DNA of 64,000 nucleotides. Origin: Bacteroidetes bacterium GWF2_33_38. Lineage in GTDB: Bacteria; Bacteroidota; Bacteroidia; Bacteroidales; GWF2-33-38. Positions 1 to 9,987 of this stretch are shown here, piece after piece. The position numbers and the translations under genes were made by a program. The number at the start of each line of letters is the position of its first letter. Within the stretch, counting starts at the first letter, position 1. The notes under the pieces are model-generated. The model had not been told where the DNA came from. It made no database searches and was given only the letters and a program-made list of their open reading frames with translations. Location of the stretch: contig MEOF01000039.1 of the NCBI GenBank assembly GCA_001769505.1, positions 21,177 to 85,176 of the forward strand. The letters are read 5' to 3'.

Positions 1-1602
1 TAATGTTTCTCGCTCATCAATGTCATATAAAGACAACATTCTTGCTTTGATAGAATTTTCATCGGCTCCTATGTGTTGTCCTCCGCCGTTGATGCAGCCG
101 CCAGGACAAGCCATTACTTCGATAAAATGAACGTCATTTTTCCCATTTTTAATTTCCTCAAGTAGCAGTCTTGCATTCGCAAGACCATTAACCACAGCAA
201 TGCCAAGTTCAATTCCGTTGACATTAATTTTGATTTCTTTTCTTCCATTTAGTCCTCTTATTGCGGGAATCTGAAACTGAATCAACTCATCTCCGGTTAT
301 CATGTTATAAGCCGTACGAATAGCTGCTTCCATAACCCCTCCCGATGCTCCGAAAAGTTTTCCAGCAGAGCTTCTAAATCCATGCGGAGAGTCTGCAGTT
401 TCGGGTTCAATCTGGTTCATATCTACGCCATACATTCGTATTAGTTGCCCTAATTCTCGGGTAGTAAGAACCGCATCAACATCAGAAATTCCTTCGCGGG
501 TCATTTCTTCTCGTTGAGCTTCAAATTTTTTAGCAGTACAAGGCATTATCGAAACCGAATATATATTTTCGGGTTTTATTCCTGATTTTTCAGACCAGTA
601 GGATTTAATTACAGCACCCAACATTTGTTGTGGAGATTTACAACTCGACAGATTAGGAATAAATTCGGGATAAAACTCTTCAGCGAATTTAATCCAGCCG
701 GGACAACAACTTGTTATCATAGGCAGAGTTCCGCTGTTTTGTATTCGATAAATAAGTTCTGAAGCTTCTTCCATAATGGTTAAATCGGCAGAAAATGTGG
801 TGTCGAAAACTTTATCAAAACCAATTTTGCGAAGTGCTGCATTCATGATTCCGTTTATATCTTTTCCTGCGGGCATATTAAATTCTTCGGCAAGTGATAC
901 TGATATTGCTGGAGCATATTGAACTACAACAGTTTTGATTGGGTTATTTAAAGCATCAATTACGCCTACAAAGTGACTTTTTTCGCTTAACGCTCCTGTA
1001 GGGCAAACAAGAATACATTGTCCACAATTAACACAACTTGAAGTATTTAGACCAGCGTTGAAGGTCGTTCCTATAATTGACTTACTGCCACGATTTATAA
1101 AATCAATTGCCGAAACACCCATAACCTCATCGCAAATTCGCACACATCTTCCACAAAGAATACATTTATCTGGGTCTCGAACAATGCTAGCTCCCGAATG
1201 ATCCATATAATATCCATTTTTCTTTCCTCGTATTTTCCGTTCACGAACCTGAAGTTCCTCTGAAAGACTCTGCAATTCACAATTTTTATTTCGAACACAA
1301 TACAAACAGTCGTCAGGGTGATTCGATAACAAAAGTTCAACAATTGTTTTTCGTGATTCGACCACTCTTGGCGAATGGGTCAAAACGTTCATTCCTTCTT
1401 CGACCGGACTTGAACAAGCTGTAATCAATTTCCCCGTTTTCAGGTTTTCGACAACGCACATACGACATGCTCCTGATGGAAACTTGTCTTTTATATAACA
1501 AAGCGTTGGAACTTTTATCCCGTTACGCTTCAGTACTTCGAGCAACATTTCGCCTTTTTGGGCATTTATTTGTTTATTATTTACATCTATTAAAAAGCTC
1601 AT
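1..1602 (-). CDS. hydA: [FeFe]-hydrogenase catalytic subunit HydA (3' end truncated by window edge)
   Basis: Manual translation of the minus strand from ATG at 1602: MSFLIDVNNKQINAQKGEMLLEVLKRNGIKVPTLCY..., with a 2Fe-2S N-terminus, 4Fe-4S motifs (CILCGRCVRICDE; CVNCGQCILVCPTGAL) and H-cluster motifs (TSCCPGWIKFAE; MPCTAKKFEAQR; ACPGGCINGGGQ). Absent from the ORF track, presumably because no stop lies inside the window. Confidence 0.95.
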   Translation of the reverse strand, partial: MSFLIDVNNKQINAQKGEMLLEVLKRNGIKVPTLCYIKDKFPSGACRMCVVENLKTGKLITACSSPVEEGMNVLTHSPRVVESRKTIVELLLSNHPDDCLYCVRNKNCELQSLSEELQVRERKIRGKKNGYYMDHSGASIVRDPDKCILCGRCVRICDEVMGVSAIDFINRGSKSIIGTTFNAGLNTSSCVNCGQCILVCPTGALSEKSHFVGVIDALNNPIKTVVVQYAPAISVSLAEEFNMPAGKDINGIMNAALRKIGFDKVFDTTFSADLTIMEEASELIYRIQNSGTLPMITSCCPGWIKFAEEFYPEFIPNLSSCKSPQQMLGAVIKSYWSEKSGIKPENIYSVSIMPCTAKKFEAQREEMTREGISDVDAVLTTRELGQLIRMYGVDMNQIEPETADSPHGFRSSAGKLFGASGGVMEAAIRTAYNMITGDELIQFQIPAIRGLNGRKEIKINVNGIELGIAVVNGLANARLLLEEIKNGKNDVHFIEVMACPGGCINGGGQHIGADENSIKARMLSLYDIDERETL

Positions 1603-1622
1603 GACTTCTGATTTTTTAATTA

Positions 1623-3575
1623 TTATACAACACTGATTGCATCAAACTTGCATGCTTCAGCACAAGAACCACAACCTATACAGTTATCTTCTATGATAAA
1701 ATGAGGCGTTTTTTTATTGCTAATGATGGCTCCTGTCGGACATTTTTTTGCACAAACGGTACAGCCGGTACATTTTTCTGCATTAATTTTAAATACTCGT
1801 AAGTTTGTGCAAACTCCAGCTGGACATTTTCTGTCAAAAATATGTGCTTCATATTCGTCCCTGAACCATTTCAATGTGCTTAATACGGGATTTGGAGCAG
1901 TTTGCCCAAGCCCACAAAGCGAAGTGTCTTTAATAATTCTTCCAAGTTTTTCAAGTTGCATTACTCCTTTAAATCGATCTAGCGCTTCGTTACTTTCTCC
2001 AGCCTTTGGTTTTCCGGTAATACTTTCAAGTATTTCGAGCATTCGTTTTGTCCCTTCGCGACAAGGGATGCATTTCCCACAACTTTCTCGCTGTATAAAA
2101 TCCATAAAGAATTTTGCAACATCAACCATACAAGTATCTTCATCCATTACGACCAATCCGCCCGAACCCATCATCGCTCCTACAGCTATAAGCGACTCAT
2201 AATCAATTTGAATATCTAGATTTTGCTCTGTGATACAGCCTCCTGATGGACCTCCAATTTGGACTGATTTGAATTTTTTATTGTTTTTAATTCCGCCAGC
2301 TATTTTAAATAAAATATCCCGAACAGTAGTTCCCATTGGAATTTCAATTAGTCCGGTTAAGGCTATTTTTCCAGATAAAGCGAAAACCTTAGTTCCTTTG
2401 CTGGTTTTTGTTCCTATTGAGGAAAACCATTCGTGTCCTTTTTCTATGATTCCCGATACATTGGCAAAGGTTTCTACGTTGTTGATTACTGTAGGTTTTC
2501 CGAATAACCCGCAGGTTGTTGGAAATGGTGGTCTTGGTCGAGGAGTTCCTCTTTTTCCTTCGATGCTGTGCATTAAGGCGGTTTCTTCGCCGCAAACAAA
2601 TGCTCCGGCTCCCATTTTTACTTTTATGTCGAAATCGACACCTGTTTCAAAAATATTTTTTCCTAGAAGTCCGTATTCTCTCGCTTGCTCTAATGCAATT
2701 TTTAAACGTTTGATAGCTAATGGATATTCGGCTCTTATATAAACGTATGCTTTAGTTGCACCTATGCCATAAGCCCCAATTGCCATTCCCTCAATAAGTC
2801 GATGAGGATCACCTTCAATTACAGCTCTGTCCATAAATGCACCAGGGTCGCCCTCGTCGGCATTGCAAATCAAGTATTTTTGATCGGCCTTCTCGGCATT
2901 GGCAAATTTCCATTTTCTTCCGGTTGGGAAGCCTCCTCCCCCTCGTCCACGTAATCCACTTTTTTCAATAATATCGCAAACATCAAGCGAAGAATAGGTA
3001 TTTAAGGCTTTTATAAAACTTTTGTATCCTCCACGGGCAATGTATTCGTTTATATCTATAGGATTTACAATACCACAGTTTTTTAAAACTAATCTTCGTT
3101 GTGGAGCGAAAAACGGATGCTCGTTAAAATTTTGAACATTGTCCCATTTATTTGTTTTTTCGTTAATAAATTGTCCCAAAATTTCAACAGCAGGTAATTC
3201 GAGTTTAAATATTTTATCGAAAATTTCAAACACTTTTTCTTCGGTAACGTGTTCAAAAGAAATTCGATTCATTCCTGGAATATGAACGTCTAAAATTGGC
3301 TCGGATGAACATAACCCGATGCACCCAACTTCAACAATTTCGGCTGATATATTTTTTTCGATGATATATTTTTTTGCCTCAGCAAGTGTTTTGTCAGCAC
3401 CGGCTCCTAATCCGCAGGTTCCGCAGCCCACATATATGATAGGCTTATTAATTTTTTCATTTCTGATTACAGAAAGTTTTTCGAGCGTTTCCTTGTCTTT
3501 TGAATTATTGGTGTAGTCTCTAAGAACCTCGTCGATTAAAAAATCTTTTACTGATATGTTTTCCTGTGTAGTCAT
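1623..3575 (-). CDS. hydB: NADH-dependent/electron-bifurcating [FeFe]-hydrogenase subunit HydB (NuoF-like)
   Basis: NuoF-like core (GLRGRGGGGFPTGRKW, CNADEGDPGAFMDRA, ESCGKCIPCREGT) with N-terminal 2Fe-2S thioredoxin-like and C-terminal 2x4Fe-4S domains; adjacent to hydA and hydC. Confidence 0.93.
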   Translation of the reverse strand: MTTQENISVKDFLIDEVLRDYTNNSKDKETLEKLSVIRNEKINKPIIYVGCGTCGLGAGADKTLAEAKKYIIEKNISAEIVEVGCIGLCSSEPILDVHIPGMNRISFEHVTEEKVFEIFDKIFKLELPAVEILGQFINEKTNKWDNVQNFNEHPFFAPQRRLVLKNCGIVNPIDINEYIARGGYKSFIKALNTYSSLDVCDIIEKSGLRGRGGGGFPTGRKWKFANAEKADQKYLICNADEGDPGAFMDRAVIEGDPHRLIEGMAIGAYGIGATKAYVYIRAEYPLAIKRLKIALEQAREYGLLGKNIFETGVDFDIKVKMGAGAFVCGEETALMHSIEGKRGTPRPRPPFPTTCGLFGKPTVINNVETFANVSGIIEKGHEWFSSIGTKTSKGTKVFALSGKIALTGLIEIPMGTTVRDILFKIAGGIKNNKKFKSVQIGGPSGGCITEQNLDIQIDYESLIAVGAMMGSGGLVVMDEDTCMVDVAKFFMDFIQRESCGKCIPCREGTKRMLEILESITGKPKAGESNEALDRFKGVMQLEKLGRIIKDTSLCGLGQTAPNPVLSTLKWFRDEYEAHIFDRKCPAGVCTNLRVFKINAEKCTGCTVCAKKCPTGAIISNKKTPHFIIEDNCIGCGSCAEACKFDAISVV

Positions 3576-3577
3576 AA

Positions 3578-4075
3578 TTATTGCTGATTACGATAGTTTT
3601 CAATTATTTTGCGAATAGATTCCTTGCTTACTTTGGCGTGAAAATTTCCATTAACACAAATTACGGGAGCTAGTCCGCAAGCTCCGATACAAGCAACCAC
3701 CTCAATACTGAACATTCCATCTTTTGAGGTTTGACCAGCTTTGGTTTTAATTGTTTTTTCAAGTTCTTCAAGAACGGTTGCCGAGCCAAGTACGTGACAA
3801 GCTGTTCCTCGACAAACTTGAACATGATATTTTCCTACGGGCTGAAATCTGAATTGATTGTAAAATGTTGCGACTCCAAAAATTTTGCTTGTAGCAAGGT
3901 TCAAAAATCGCCCTATTTCAATAATCGATTCTTGTGAGATAAAACCTTCTTTTTCCTGAATATCCTGAAGAATAGGAATCAAGTTATCGCGACTTGCTTG
4001 AGGATATTTTTCGAATACTTCCTGTACTTGTGTGTTCATGGTATTAATTTTATAATTTTTTAAAAAAGGTGGCAA
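3578..4075 (-). CDS. hydC: [FeFe]-hydrogenase subunit HydC (NuoE-like 2Fe-2S)
   Basis: NuoE-like motifs VCRGTACHVLGS and EVVACIGACGLAPV; operonic with hydB. Confidence 0.92.
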   Translation of the reverse strand: MPPFLKNYKINTMNTQVQEVFEKYPQASRDNLIPILQDIQEKEGFISQESIIEIGRFLNLATSKIFGVATFYNQFRFQPVGKYHVQVCRGTACHVLGSATVLEELEKTIKTKAGQTSKDGMFSIEVVACIGACGLAPVICVNGNFHAKVSKESIRKIIENYRNQQ

Positions 4076-4108
4076 ACGACAAGTTCGGCAACCACCTTTG
4101 AAGGAAAT

Positions 4109-4609
4109 TTATTTATTAAGCAATCGGTTGATTTCGGCAACAACGATTTTTCCATCTACAGGTTTTCTAATAAATCCGTGAACAGGAAACCAATGTGTTT
4201 TACCATTTTCAGAAAGGTAATCGATACCAGCATCTCCGGTGGTAATATTTTTAACCAACAAAACTTGTAATTCTTTGTAATTTGGATCTTTGCGGAATTC
4301 GCGAGCCATTTCCTGAACGGCGGCTTTAGTTGTTGTTAAAATGTCGATTGACGACTGAATTAAAAACGGAGTATTTTTAAACTCAGGATTATTCAATATT
4401 TCTTGTGCGAGTTCGAAACCTTCGTAATGAGTTGTCATCATTACATCTAAAATTGCAAGGTCGGGCTTTACCGATTTCATTTTCTCAATACCTTCTTTTT
4501 TATTGTTGGCTGAGAATACTTCGTAACCTTCTTTTTTTAAGATGGTTTCGATAATGGTGATTACATCGATGTCATCATCAACGATTAGAATTCTTTTTTG
4601 TGTTTTCAT
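4109..4609 (-). CDS. Single-domain response regulator with an insertion before beta5
   Basis: REC motifs ILIVDDDIDV, LAILDVMM, FIRKP; start of the hyd gene string. Confidence 0.85.
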   Translation of the reverse strand: MKTQKRILIVDDDIDVITIIETILKKEGYEVFSANNKKEGIEKMKSVKPDLAILDVMMTTHYEGFELAQEILNNPEFKNTPFLIQSSIDILTTTKAAVQEMAREFRKDPNYKELQVLLVKNITTGDAGIDYLSENGKTHWFPVHGFIRKPVDGKIVVAEINRLLNK

Positions 4610-4910
4610 GGCTAAAGAGTTTTTGAATTAATACTTAATTTATTTTTAATTTACGGCTCAATTTTTTAATGAGCGTTTTGATGATGTAAAGGTATATCGA
4701 GCTCAACGACTGAAATAGGTTGCCGTTTCCTGATTTTTGATGTACAAAAAGGAAGTATTTTTTGAAAAAACCAGTACTTTTAGGAGGGGTGCTAATAGAA
4801 TCTATAACGATTTATTCACTTTTATTCGCAAGCGAAAAAAAGATTTGTAAATGTGAATTTTTGATTTGGGTATGTTTTTTTGCTATTTTCGGGTTTATGT
4901 ATCAAGAGTT

Positions 4911-5175
4911 TTATACCAATTGCCAATAGTATAAAGATTAGAAATAAGCCTCTAACTTTGTTTAGCAGTAAATAAGCCTAAAATACAAAATCGCAATCAA
5001 TTAATTATCAGTGGGTTATGCTTGTGTTAGATAGATTACGATTCAATGTGACCGACACAATTTAAAAATAAGATACCCGCTTTTGCGGGTATGTGGTAAT
5101 TTTTTGAGGCCTATTCCCTTGAAAAAGGGAATCTAAAAATCACATATGTGTCATATGGAAATAGAATTGGTATAA
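4911..5175. repeat. MITE-like element bounded by 11-bp terminal inverted repeats
   Basis: TTATACCAATT (4911-4921) and its exact reverse complement AATTGGTATAA (5165-5175); non-coding interior with two hairpins. Confidence 0.4.
5073..5092. terminator. Hairpin ATACCCGC-TTTT-GCGGGTAT, possible terminator
   Basis: Perfect 8-bp stem with TTTT loop; a T-run follows at 5099-5105. Confidence 0.5.
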
Positions 5176-5214
5176 TGACAAAAGTAGTGTTAAGTTTCTC
5201 ATAATATGTTGGTT

Positions 5215-5839
5215 TTAATAGTTTATATAATAGTAAGTTGTGTCATGGGCTGGACAATAAACACTTATTTCAAAATCTTCCCAAACATTATTTTTATCAA
5301 CTGAATACAGTAATTTTTGTACATGATTCCCCCAAGTACGAGCAATCGTAAAGGTATCTATATTCATTCCATAAAATACCCCCCCCAGAGGGAATTCCTC
5401 CTCCATCTAGATATATCACATCATTTACATCATACGGATTTGTATTTTTAATAAACACCTTAAGAAAAGCTTCGGGGTGCATTTCTAAAGTCATATTGTT
5501 AACCTTTCCAATATCTTGAATGGTTCCATTATCAAAATCATCATTTTCATAGTAACCTTCGGCTTCGGCTGCAATTTCAAACCAACCATATTCATCAGGC
5601 GTAAACACAAAAGTACACTGCCCCGAAGCATTGGTTGTTTTATGGGTAACTACACTTGTGTTTTGAGGTCCGCTCCATGAGGTATTGTCTCGGTTTAATA
5701 AATAAACATCAGCATTTACAATAGGTTGTTTGGTACTAATATCAAGCAACGTAATATTTGCTGTTGTTTCGTATAGCATCTTTTTGCACGCCGTAAAGAG
5801 TAAGGCTAAAATTACAATGTAAAGTAGTTGTGTTTTCAT
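5215..5839 (-). pseudogene. Secreted lipoprotein-like CDS split by a frameshift at a G8/C8 tract
   Basis: ORF 5297..5839 (signal peptide with LLFTACKK lipobox) leaves frame at the C8 run near 5379-5386; ORF 5215..5406 continues in the -1 frame (SGGVFYGMNIDTFTIARTWGNH...YYYINY*). A G7 tract would give one continuous ORF. Confidence 0.6.
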
Positions 5840-5905
5840 GTGTTTGTTTTTTATAAATTTACAACAATTTCTGCCGATGTTTGAATCAATGAAATTTAAG
5901 TAAGC

Positions 5906-7051
5906 TTATTTTATTTTATCGTTTTTACCGTTAAAGCCAAACGAAGCACCAAGCCTAACACCGTTTTTGCCCGGACTTACATAAAAATTTATCGGCAAAT
6001 TTAATTTCCCCGATTTGAATGTTTTTCCTAATGCAAGCACAAAACCACCCGAAAAATATGAACGCCCTCTGATATCGAATCGTTCAATCCATTCAGGATC
6101 TGAAATCGTATTTGAATCCCATTCGTCTATTGTAATCCAATTGCTGTCGGAATCGTAAAAACCTTTTATTTTTTTCGATAATGAAAATGTTAAGCCGCAG
6201 GCAAATTCCCACCCATTTTTATTGCTTCTGATACCGTTCAAAATGGTTAAACTTGGCGATATTTTGTGGTCGTTAACCAATGTAATAATTGGAATAAACT
6301 CAAATAATGCTTGATAATATCCTTCGTTCAAATACTGTTTTTCGAACTGGTACCCAAATTGAAACAAAACGGGATAAGCCGAAAAGCCTCCCTTCGAATC
6401 GCTTCGCAATATTTCGCCTTCGAGTCCGGTTTGGTACGCAAAACCCATTCGCGGGCCCGACAAACTTAATCGATTTGCATAAGGAGTATTGATTGCATTT
6501 TCGTACGACGATTTTTGAGTTAAACTTTTAAACAACATTTCGTCAACCTTGCGATTGAACATTTTGCTTATCGAAAGGCGAATCATGGTTTGAATTTCTT
6601 CGGGCAAATTTAAAAATTCGTTCACGTAAGTTTTTTCAATTACATTTTTCTTTACATCAATTAATCGTAGCGTTAAAACAATGGTTTGAGCATACGACTC
6701 GATAGTTCCCGAAAGCATTTTGTCTGATTGTAAGGTAGTTCCGGCTTCTACCAGACCAATTTTTCCATAGCAATTTTCGACTTTTAATTCGTTTTTCTCC
6801 GACAGATAACGAACATCGTATCGATCCATAACTTCAAATGTGTCGAGTTTTTCAATTTCGATACGCACAATATTTCCCAATTGTTCGGGAGTAAAAGGCA
6901 CGTTTTGAGCATCAATATTTAAAACGGTTAAACTTTCACGTTCAGCGACTTGCGCATTTGAAACTTGATACACTCCAAATACAAACATCGAAGCAAAACA
7001 AACTATTTTTATTTCACTTCGCATTTTTCTAAAATTAAGTTGTGTTTTCAT
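5906..7051 (-). CDS. Secreted/outer-membrane protein of unknown function
   Basis: Signal peptide; region LNIDAQNVPFTPEQLGNIVRIEIEKLDTFEVMDRYDV resembles CsgG-like assemblies only loosely. Confidence 0.6.
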   Translation of the reverse strand: MKTQLNFRKMRSEIKIVCFASMFVFGVYQVSNAQVAERESLTVLNIDAQNVPFTPEQLGNIVRIEIEKLDTFEVMDRYDVRYLSEKNELKVENCYGKIGLVEAGTTLQSDKMLSGTIESYAQTIVLTLRLIDVKKNVIEKTYVNEFLNLPEEIQTMIRLSISKMFNRKVDEMLFKSLTQKSSYENAINTPYANRLSLSGPRMGFAYQTGLEGEILRSDSKGGFSAYPVLFQFGYQFEKQYLNEGYYQALFEFIPIITLVNDHKISPSLTILNGIRSNKNGWEFACGLTFSLSKKIKGFYDSDSNWITIDEWDSNTISDPEWIERFDIRGRSYFSGGFVLALGKTFKSGKLNLPINFYVSPGKNGVRLGASFGFNGKNDKIK

Positions 7052-7211
7052 AACAATTTCTGTTTAATTATGAATCAAAGATATGCTGGCAAATAGCCCA
7101 ACACAAACTGATTTCCAAGCTCAAAATCTTAAACTTTTATTTTTTGCAACATTGCGATAGATAAACAAAAAGAAAAATGAGAATATTGGTAAATGTTGAA
7201 AGTGAAAAATG

Positions 7212-7219
7212 TATATTTG
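7212..7219 (+). promoter_or_regulatory. Bacteroidetes -7 box TATATTTG upstream of HTH regulator
   Basis: Matches TAnnTTTG, 51 bp upstream of the ATG at 7270. Confidence 0.35.
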
Positions 7220-7269
7220 CATAAATCGCAAATTTATTTTGGCGGCATTTGCAAAAAACGCAATAGGAA

Positions 7270-8250
7270 ATGGATAAAAAAATCATTCAAAAAAAATTCT
7301 TGGGTATTGTAAAAGATGTTTCTCCTATTAACTCATCATACATTGAAGAATTGGCTGATTTGCTCGAAATAAGCACCGATAGTGTGTATCGTCGCTTGCG
7401 TGGCGAAACAGATTTAACAGCTCAAGAAACGGCTTTAATTTGCAAACATTATCACATTTCGTTCGATGGTTTAATTGATGTCGATAATAATTCGGTAAGT
7501 TTTAATTATAATGCCATTCACAGCGAAGATGATTTTATGATGTTTTTTCAACGAATGAAAAACAATCTTATCGCCATAAATAAAAGCGAAAAGCCATCGC
7601 TTACATATGCTGCTTTTGATATTCCATTATTTCATCATTTTTCGTATGATTTACTAACCGAATTCAAATTGTTTTCGTGGATGAATTCAATTCTCTGTTT
7701 GCCCAATTATGCAAATAAAGTATTTGAACCCAATTTGGTAAGTCGTGAAATGATGGCTGTTTGCAAAGATATTGGACTTGAATACCGAAAATTACAATCT
7801 CGTGAAATTTGGACAGAAAATACCATTAATAGCACGTTAAAACAATTTGTTTTTCATTGGGATTCGGGAAAAATTAAGAATAAAGAAATCGGTATTGCAT
7901 TGATTCAGGAGTTTAAAAAAGAGATTCGAGAAATTGAACAAATGGCTGAAAATAGTTCGAAATTTCAAACTGAGCATAAAATCGAAAATTATCAATTGTT
8001 TATTTCGGAAACCGAAATCGGGAACAATTGCATTCAAATAAACATGGGGAGCGAAAAAACGGTTTATTTAACTCACAACACATTTAATACACTTACAACC
8101 TTCAATCCAATGTTTAATTCAGAAACCGATGCTTGGCTTGAAAATTTGATTTGCAAATCGGAAAAAATCAGCGGAATTGCTCAAAAAAGAAGATATCAAT
8201 TTTTTAAACAAGCAACTGAAAAAGCCGATGCTTTTTTAGACCGCTTATGA
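7270..8250 (+). CDS. Helix-turn-helix (XRE-like) transcriptional regulator
   Basis: N-terminal HTH: LADLLEISTDSVYRRLRGETDLTAQETALICKHYHISFDGL. Confidence 0.7.
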   Translation: MDKKIIQKKFLGIVKDVSPINSSYIEELADLLEISTDSVYRRLRGETDLTAQETALICKHYHISFDGLIDVDNNSVSFNYNAIHSEDDFMMFFQRMKNNLIAINKSEKPSLTYAAFDIPLFHHFSYDLLTEFKLFSWMNSILCLPNYANKVFEPNLVSREMMAVCKDIGLEYRKLQSREIWTENTINSTLKQFVFHWDSGKIKNKEIGIALIQEFKKEIREIEQMAENSSKFQTEHKIENYQLFISETEIGNNCIQINMGSEKTVYLTHNTFNTLTTFNPMFNSETDAWLENLICKSEKISGIAQKRRYQFFKQATEKADAFLDRL

Positions 8251-8261
8251 TACAGAAATGA

Positions 8262-8588
8262 GTGATGTACAAAATTATTGAGTGGCTTGAATCTCACATG
8301 CTTCCCTGTCCTTGGAAACAATATTTAGGAATCGATTGTTTGGGTTGTGGTATGCAACGAGCCTTTATCGAATTACTCAAAGGAAACTTAATCGAAAGCA
8401 TTAACGCATATCCGGCTTTAATTCCAATTATATTTATGTTTAGCTTTCTTCCTTTGCATTTGAAATTTAAATTTAAACATGGTGCATTAGTTTTAAAAAT
8501 TTCGTTTATATTTATAATCTCAATCATTATAATTAATTACATTTATAAACTATTAAACAATAACATTATAAGTCATGGAAGTATCTAA
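8262..8588 (+). CDS. DUF2752-type small membrane protein
   Basis: CPWKQYLGIDCLGCGMQRAFIELLKGN motif with TM helices. Confidence 0.75.
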   Translation: MMYKIIEWLESHMLPCPWKQYLGIDCLGCGMQRAFIELLKGNLIESINAYPALIPIIFMFSFLPLHLKFKFKHGALVLKISFIFIISIIIINYIYKLLNNNIISHGSI

Positions 8589-8898
8589 TCAACAACAATT
8601 ACCCAATTCGACAACTGTTTTGGTATTGGGAATATTATCAATTGCAACTTGTTTTTGTTACGGAATTCCCGGTTTAGTTTTGGGAATAATCGCCTTAGTA
8701 ATGTCATCAAAAGGGAAAAAATTACACAAAGAAAATCCAGAAGCTTATTCCGAAGCCTCGTACAAAAATCTTAATGCGGGTCGTATTTGTGCAATTATTG
8801 GCACTTGCTTATCAGGCTTATATGCTTTAATTATTATATTTTATTTGTTGGTTTTGGGAGCAGCACTATCGTTTATCCCTTGGGAAACGCTCGGCTAA
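8575..8898 (+). CDS. CCC-motif/DUF4190-like membrane protein
   Basis: LGILSIATCFCYGIPGLVLGIIALVMSSKGKKLH...NAGRICAIIG pattern. Confidence 0.7.
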   Translation: MEVSNQQQLPNSTTVLVLGILSIATCFCYGIPGLVLGIIALVMSSKGKKLHKENPEAYSEASYKNLNAGRICAIIGTCLSGLYALIIIFYLLVLGAALSFIPWETLG

Positions 8899-8907
8899 AA
8901 TATATAT

Positions 8908-8930
8908 AAAGAGGATTTTTCCTCTTTTTT
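8908..8930 (+). terminator. Intrinsic terminator AAAGAGGA-ttt-TTCCTCTTTTTT
   Basis: Stem-loop followed by T-run after the stop at 8898. Confidence 0.7.
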
Positions 8931-8937
8931 AGTTTTA

Positions 8938-9981
8938 ATGACATTAGAAACTCGCATATCGACTTTTGTTCAATTAGGAAACAGCATTGTTTCGTATTTG
9001 GAAAATGATAAAACGAATGAATTTTATCAACGAATAGCTCATTCTGTTTCCTTATCAGAACAGAACAATCCTTGGTTTACAAAAGAAAATGTATTGTTTT
9101 CGCTTAACGGAATATCACAATTTTTAAGCATCGAAAAAATTACAAAATGGTTGCAGCATTATCCCGAAATTTCACTCGACGACAGCAATAAACGAGTTGC
9201 GGTAATCATGGCAGGAAACATTCCTTTGGTCGGTTTTCACGATATGTTCTGCGTCTTAATTTCTGGAAACATTTTTATTGGTAAAGTTTCGTCGAAGGAC
9301 AATATTTTATTGAAAGCATTGTGTCAAATAATTGTATCGATTGAACCTTCGTTTAGCGAAAAAATAATTTTTACCGAATCGTTTTTAAAAGATTTTGACG
9401 CTGTTATAGCAACCGGAAGCAATAATACCTCTAGATATTTCGAATCGTATTTTAGTAAATACCCACATATTATTCGTCGCAACCGAAACTCTGTTGCAGT
9501 ACTTTCGGGAAATGAAACTGAAGAAGAACTCTCGAACTTAGGGCTTGATATTTTCACATATTTTGGACTTGGTTGTCGCAATGTATCTAAAATTTTTATT
9601 CCGAGTGAATATAAAATCGAGAAATTGATACAGCACTTTGAGAGCTTTAACTATGTGGCAAATCACAATAAATATTTGAACAATTACGAATATAACAAAG
9701 CAATTTATTTAGTTAACACAATCAAACATTACGACAACGGATTTATGCTTTTTACAGAAAATACAGCCATTGCATCGCCAATTTCTGTTATTTATTTCGA
9801 GTTTTATTCCGATATTTGTAAAGTGAAAGAAATTATAAATCAAGAAAAAAACAATATTCAATGCGTAGTATCATCTGTGGGAATCGATGGAGAAGTTGCT
9901 TTTGGACAGGCTCAGTTTCCTGAATTATGGGATTATTCCGACAGAATAGATACGTTGAAATTTTTAATAAACTTAACGTAA
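8938..9981 (+). CDS. LuxC-family acyl-CoA reductase
   Basis: Conserved features VAVIMAGNIPLVGFHDMFCVLISGN, IIRRNRNSVAVLSGNE, YFGLGCRNVSKIFIP. Confidence 0.8.
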   Translation: MTLETRISTFVQLGNSIVSYLENDKTNEFYQRIAHSVSLSEQNNPWFTKENVLFSLNGISQFLSIEKITKWLQHYPEISLDDSNKRVAVIMAGNIPLVGFHDMFCVLISGNIFIGKVSSKDNILLKALCQIIVSIEPSFSEKIIFTESFLKDFDAVIATGSNNTSRYFESYFSKYPHIIRRNRNSVAVLSGNETEEELSNLGLDIFTYFGLGCRNVSKIFIPSEYKIEKLIQHFESFNYVANHNKYLNNYEYNKAIYLVNTIKHYDNGFMLFTENTAIASPISVIYFEFYSDICKVKEIINQEKNNIQCVVSSVGIDGEVAFGQAQFPELWDYSDRIDTLKFLINLT

Positions 9982-9987
9982 ATCAGT

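Noticed and set aside
1095-1343. 82-aa minus-strand ORF in the hydA region
   Set aside because: Alternative frame inside the manually translated hydA, which has clear hydrogenase motifs.
1717-2742. Plus-strand ORFs (161 aa and 170 aa) opposite hydB
   Set aside because: Antisense to a well-supported hydB CDS; no family signal; antisense ORFs are common in this composition.
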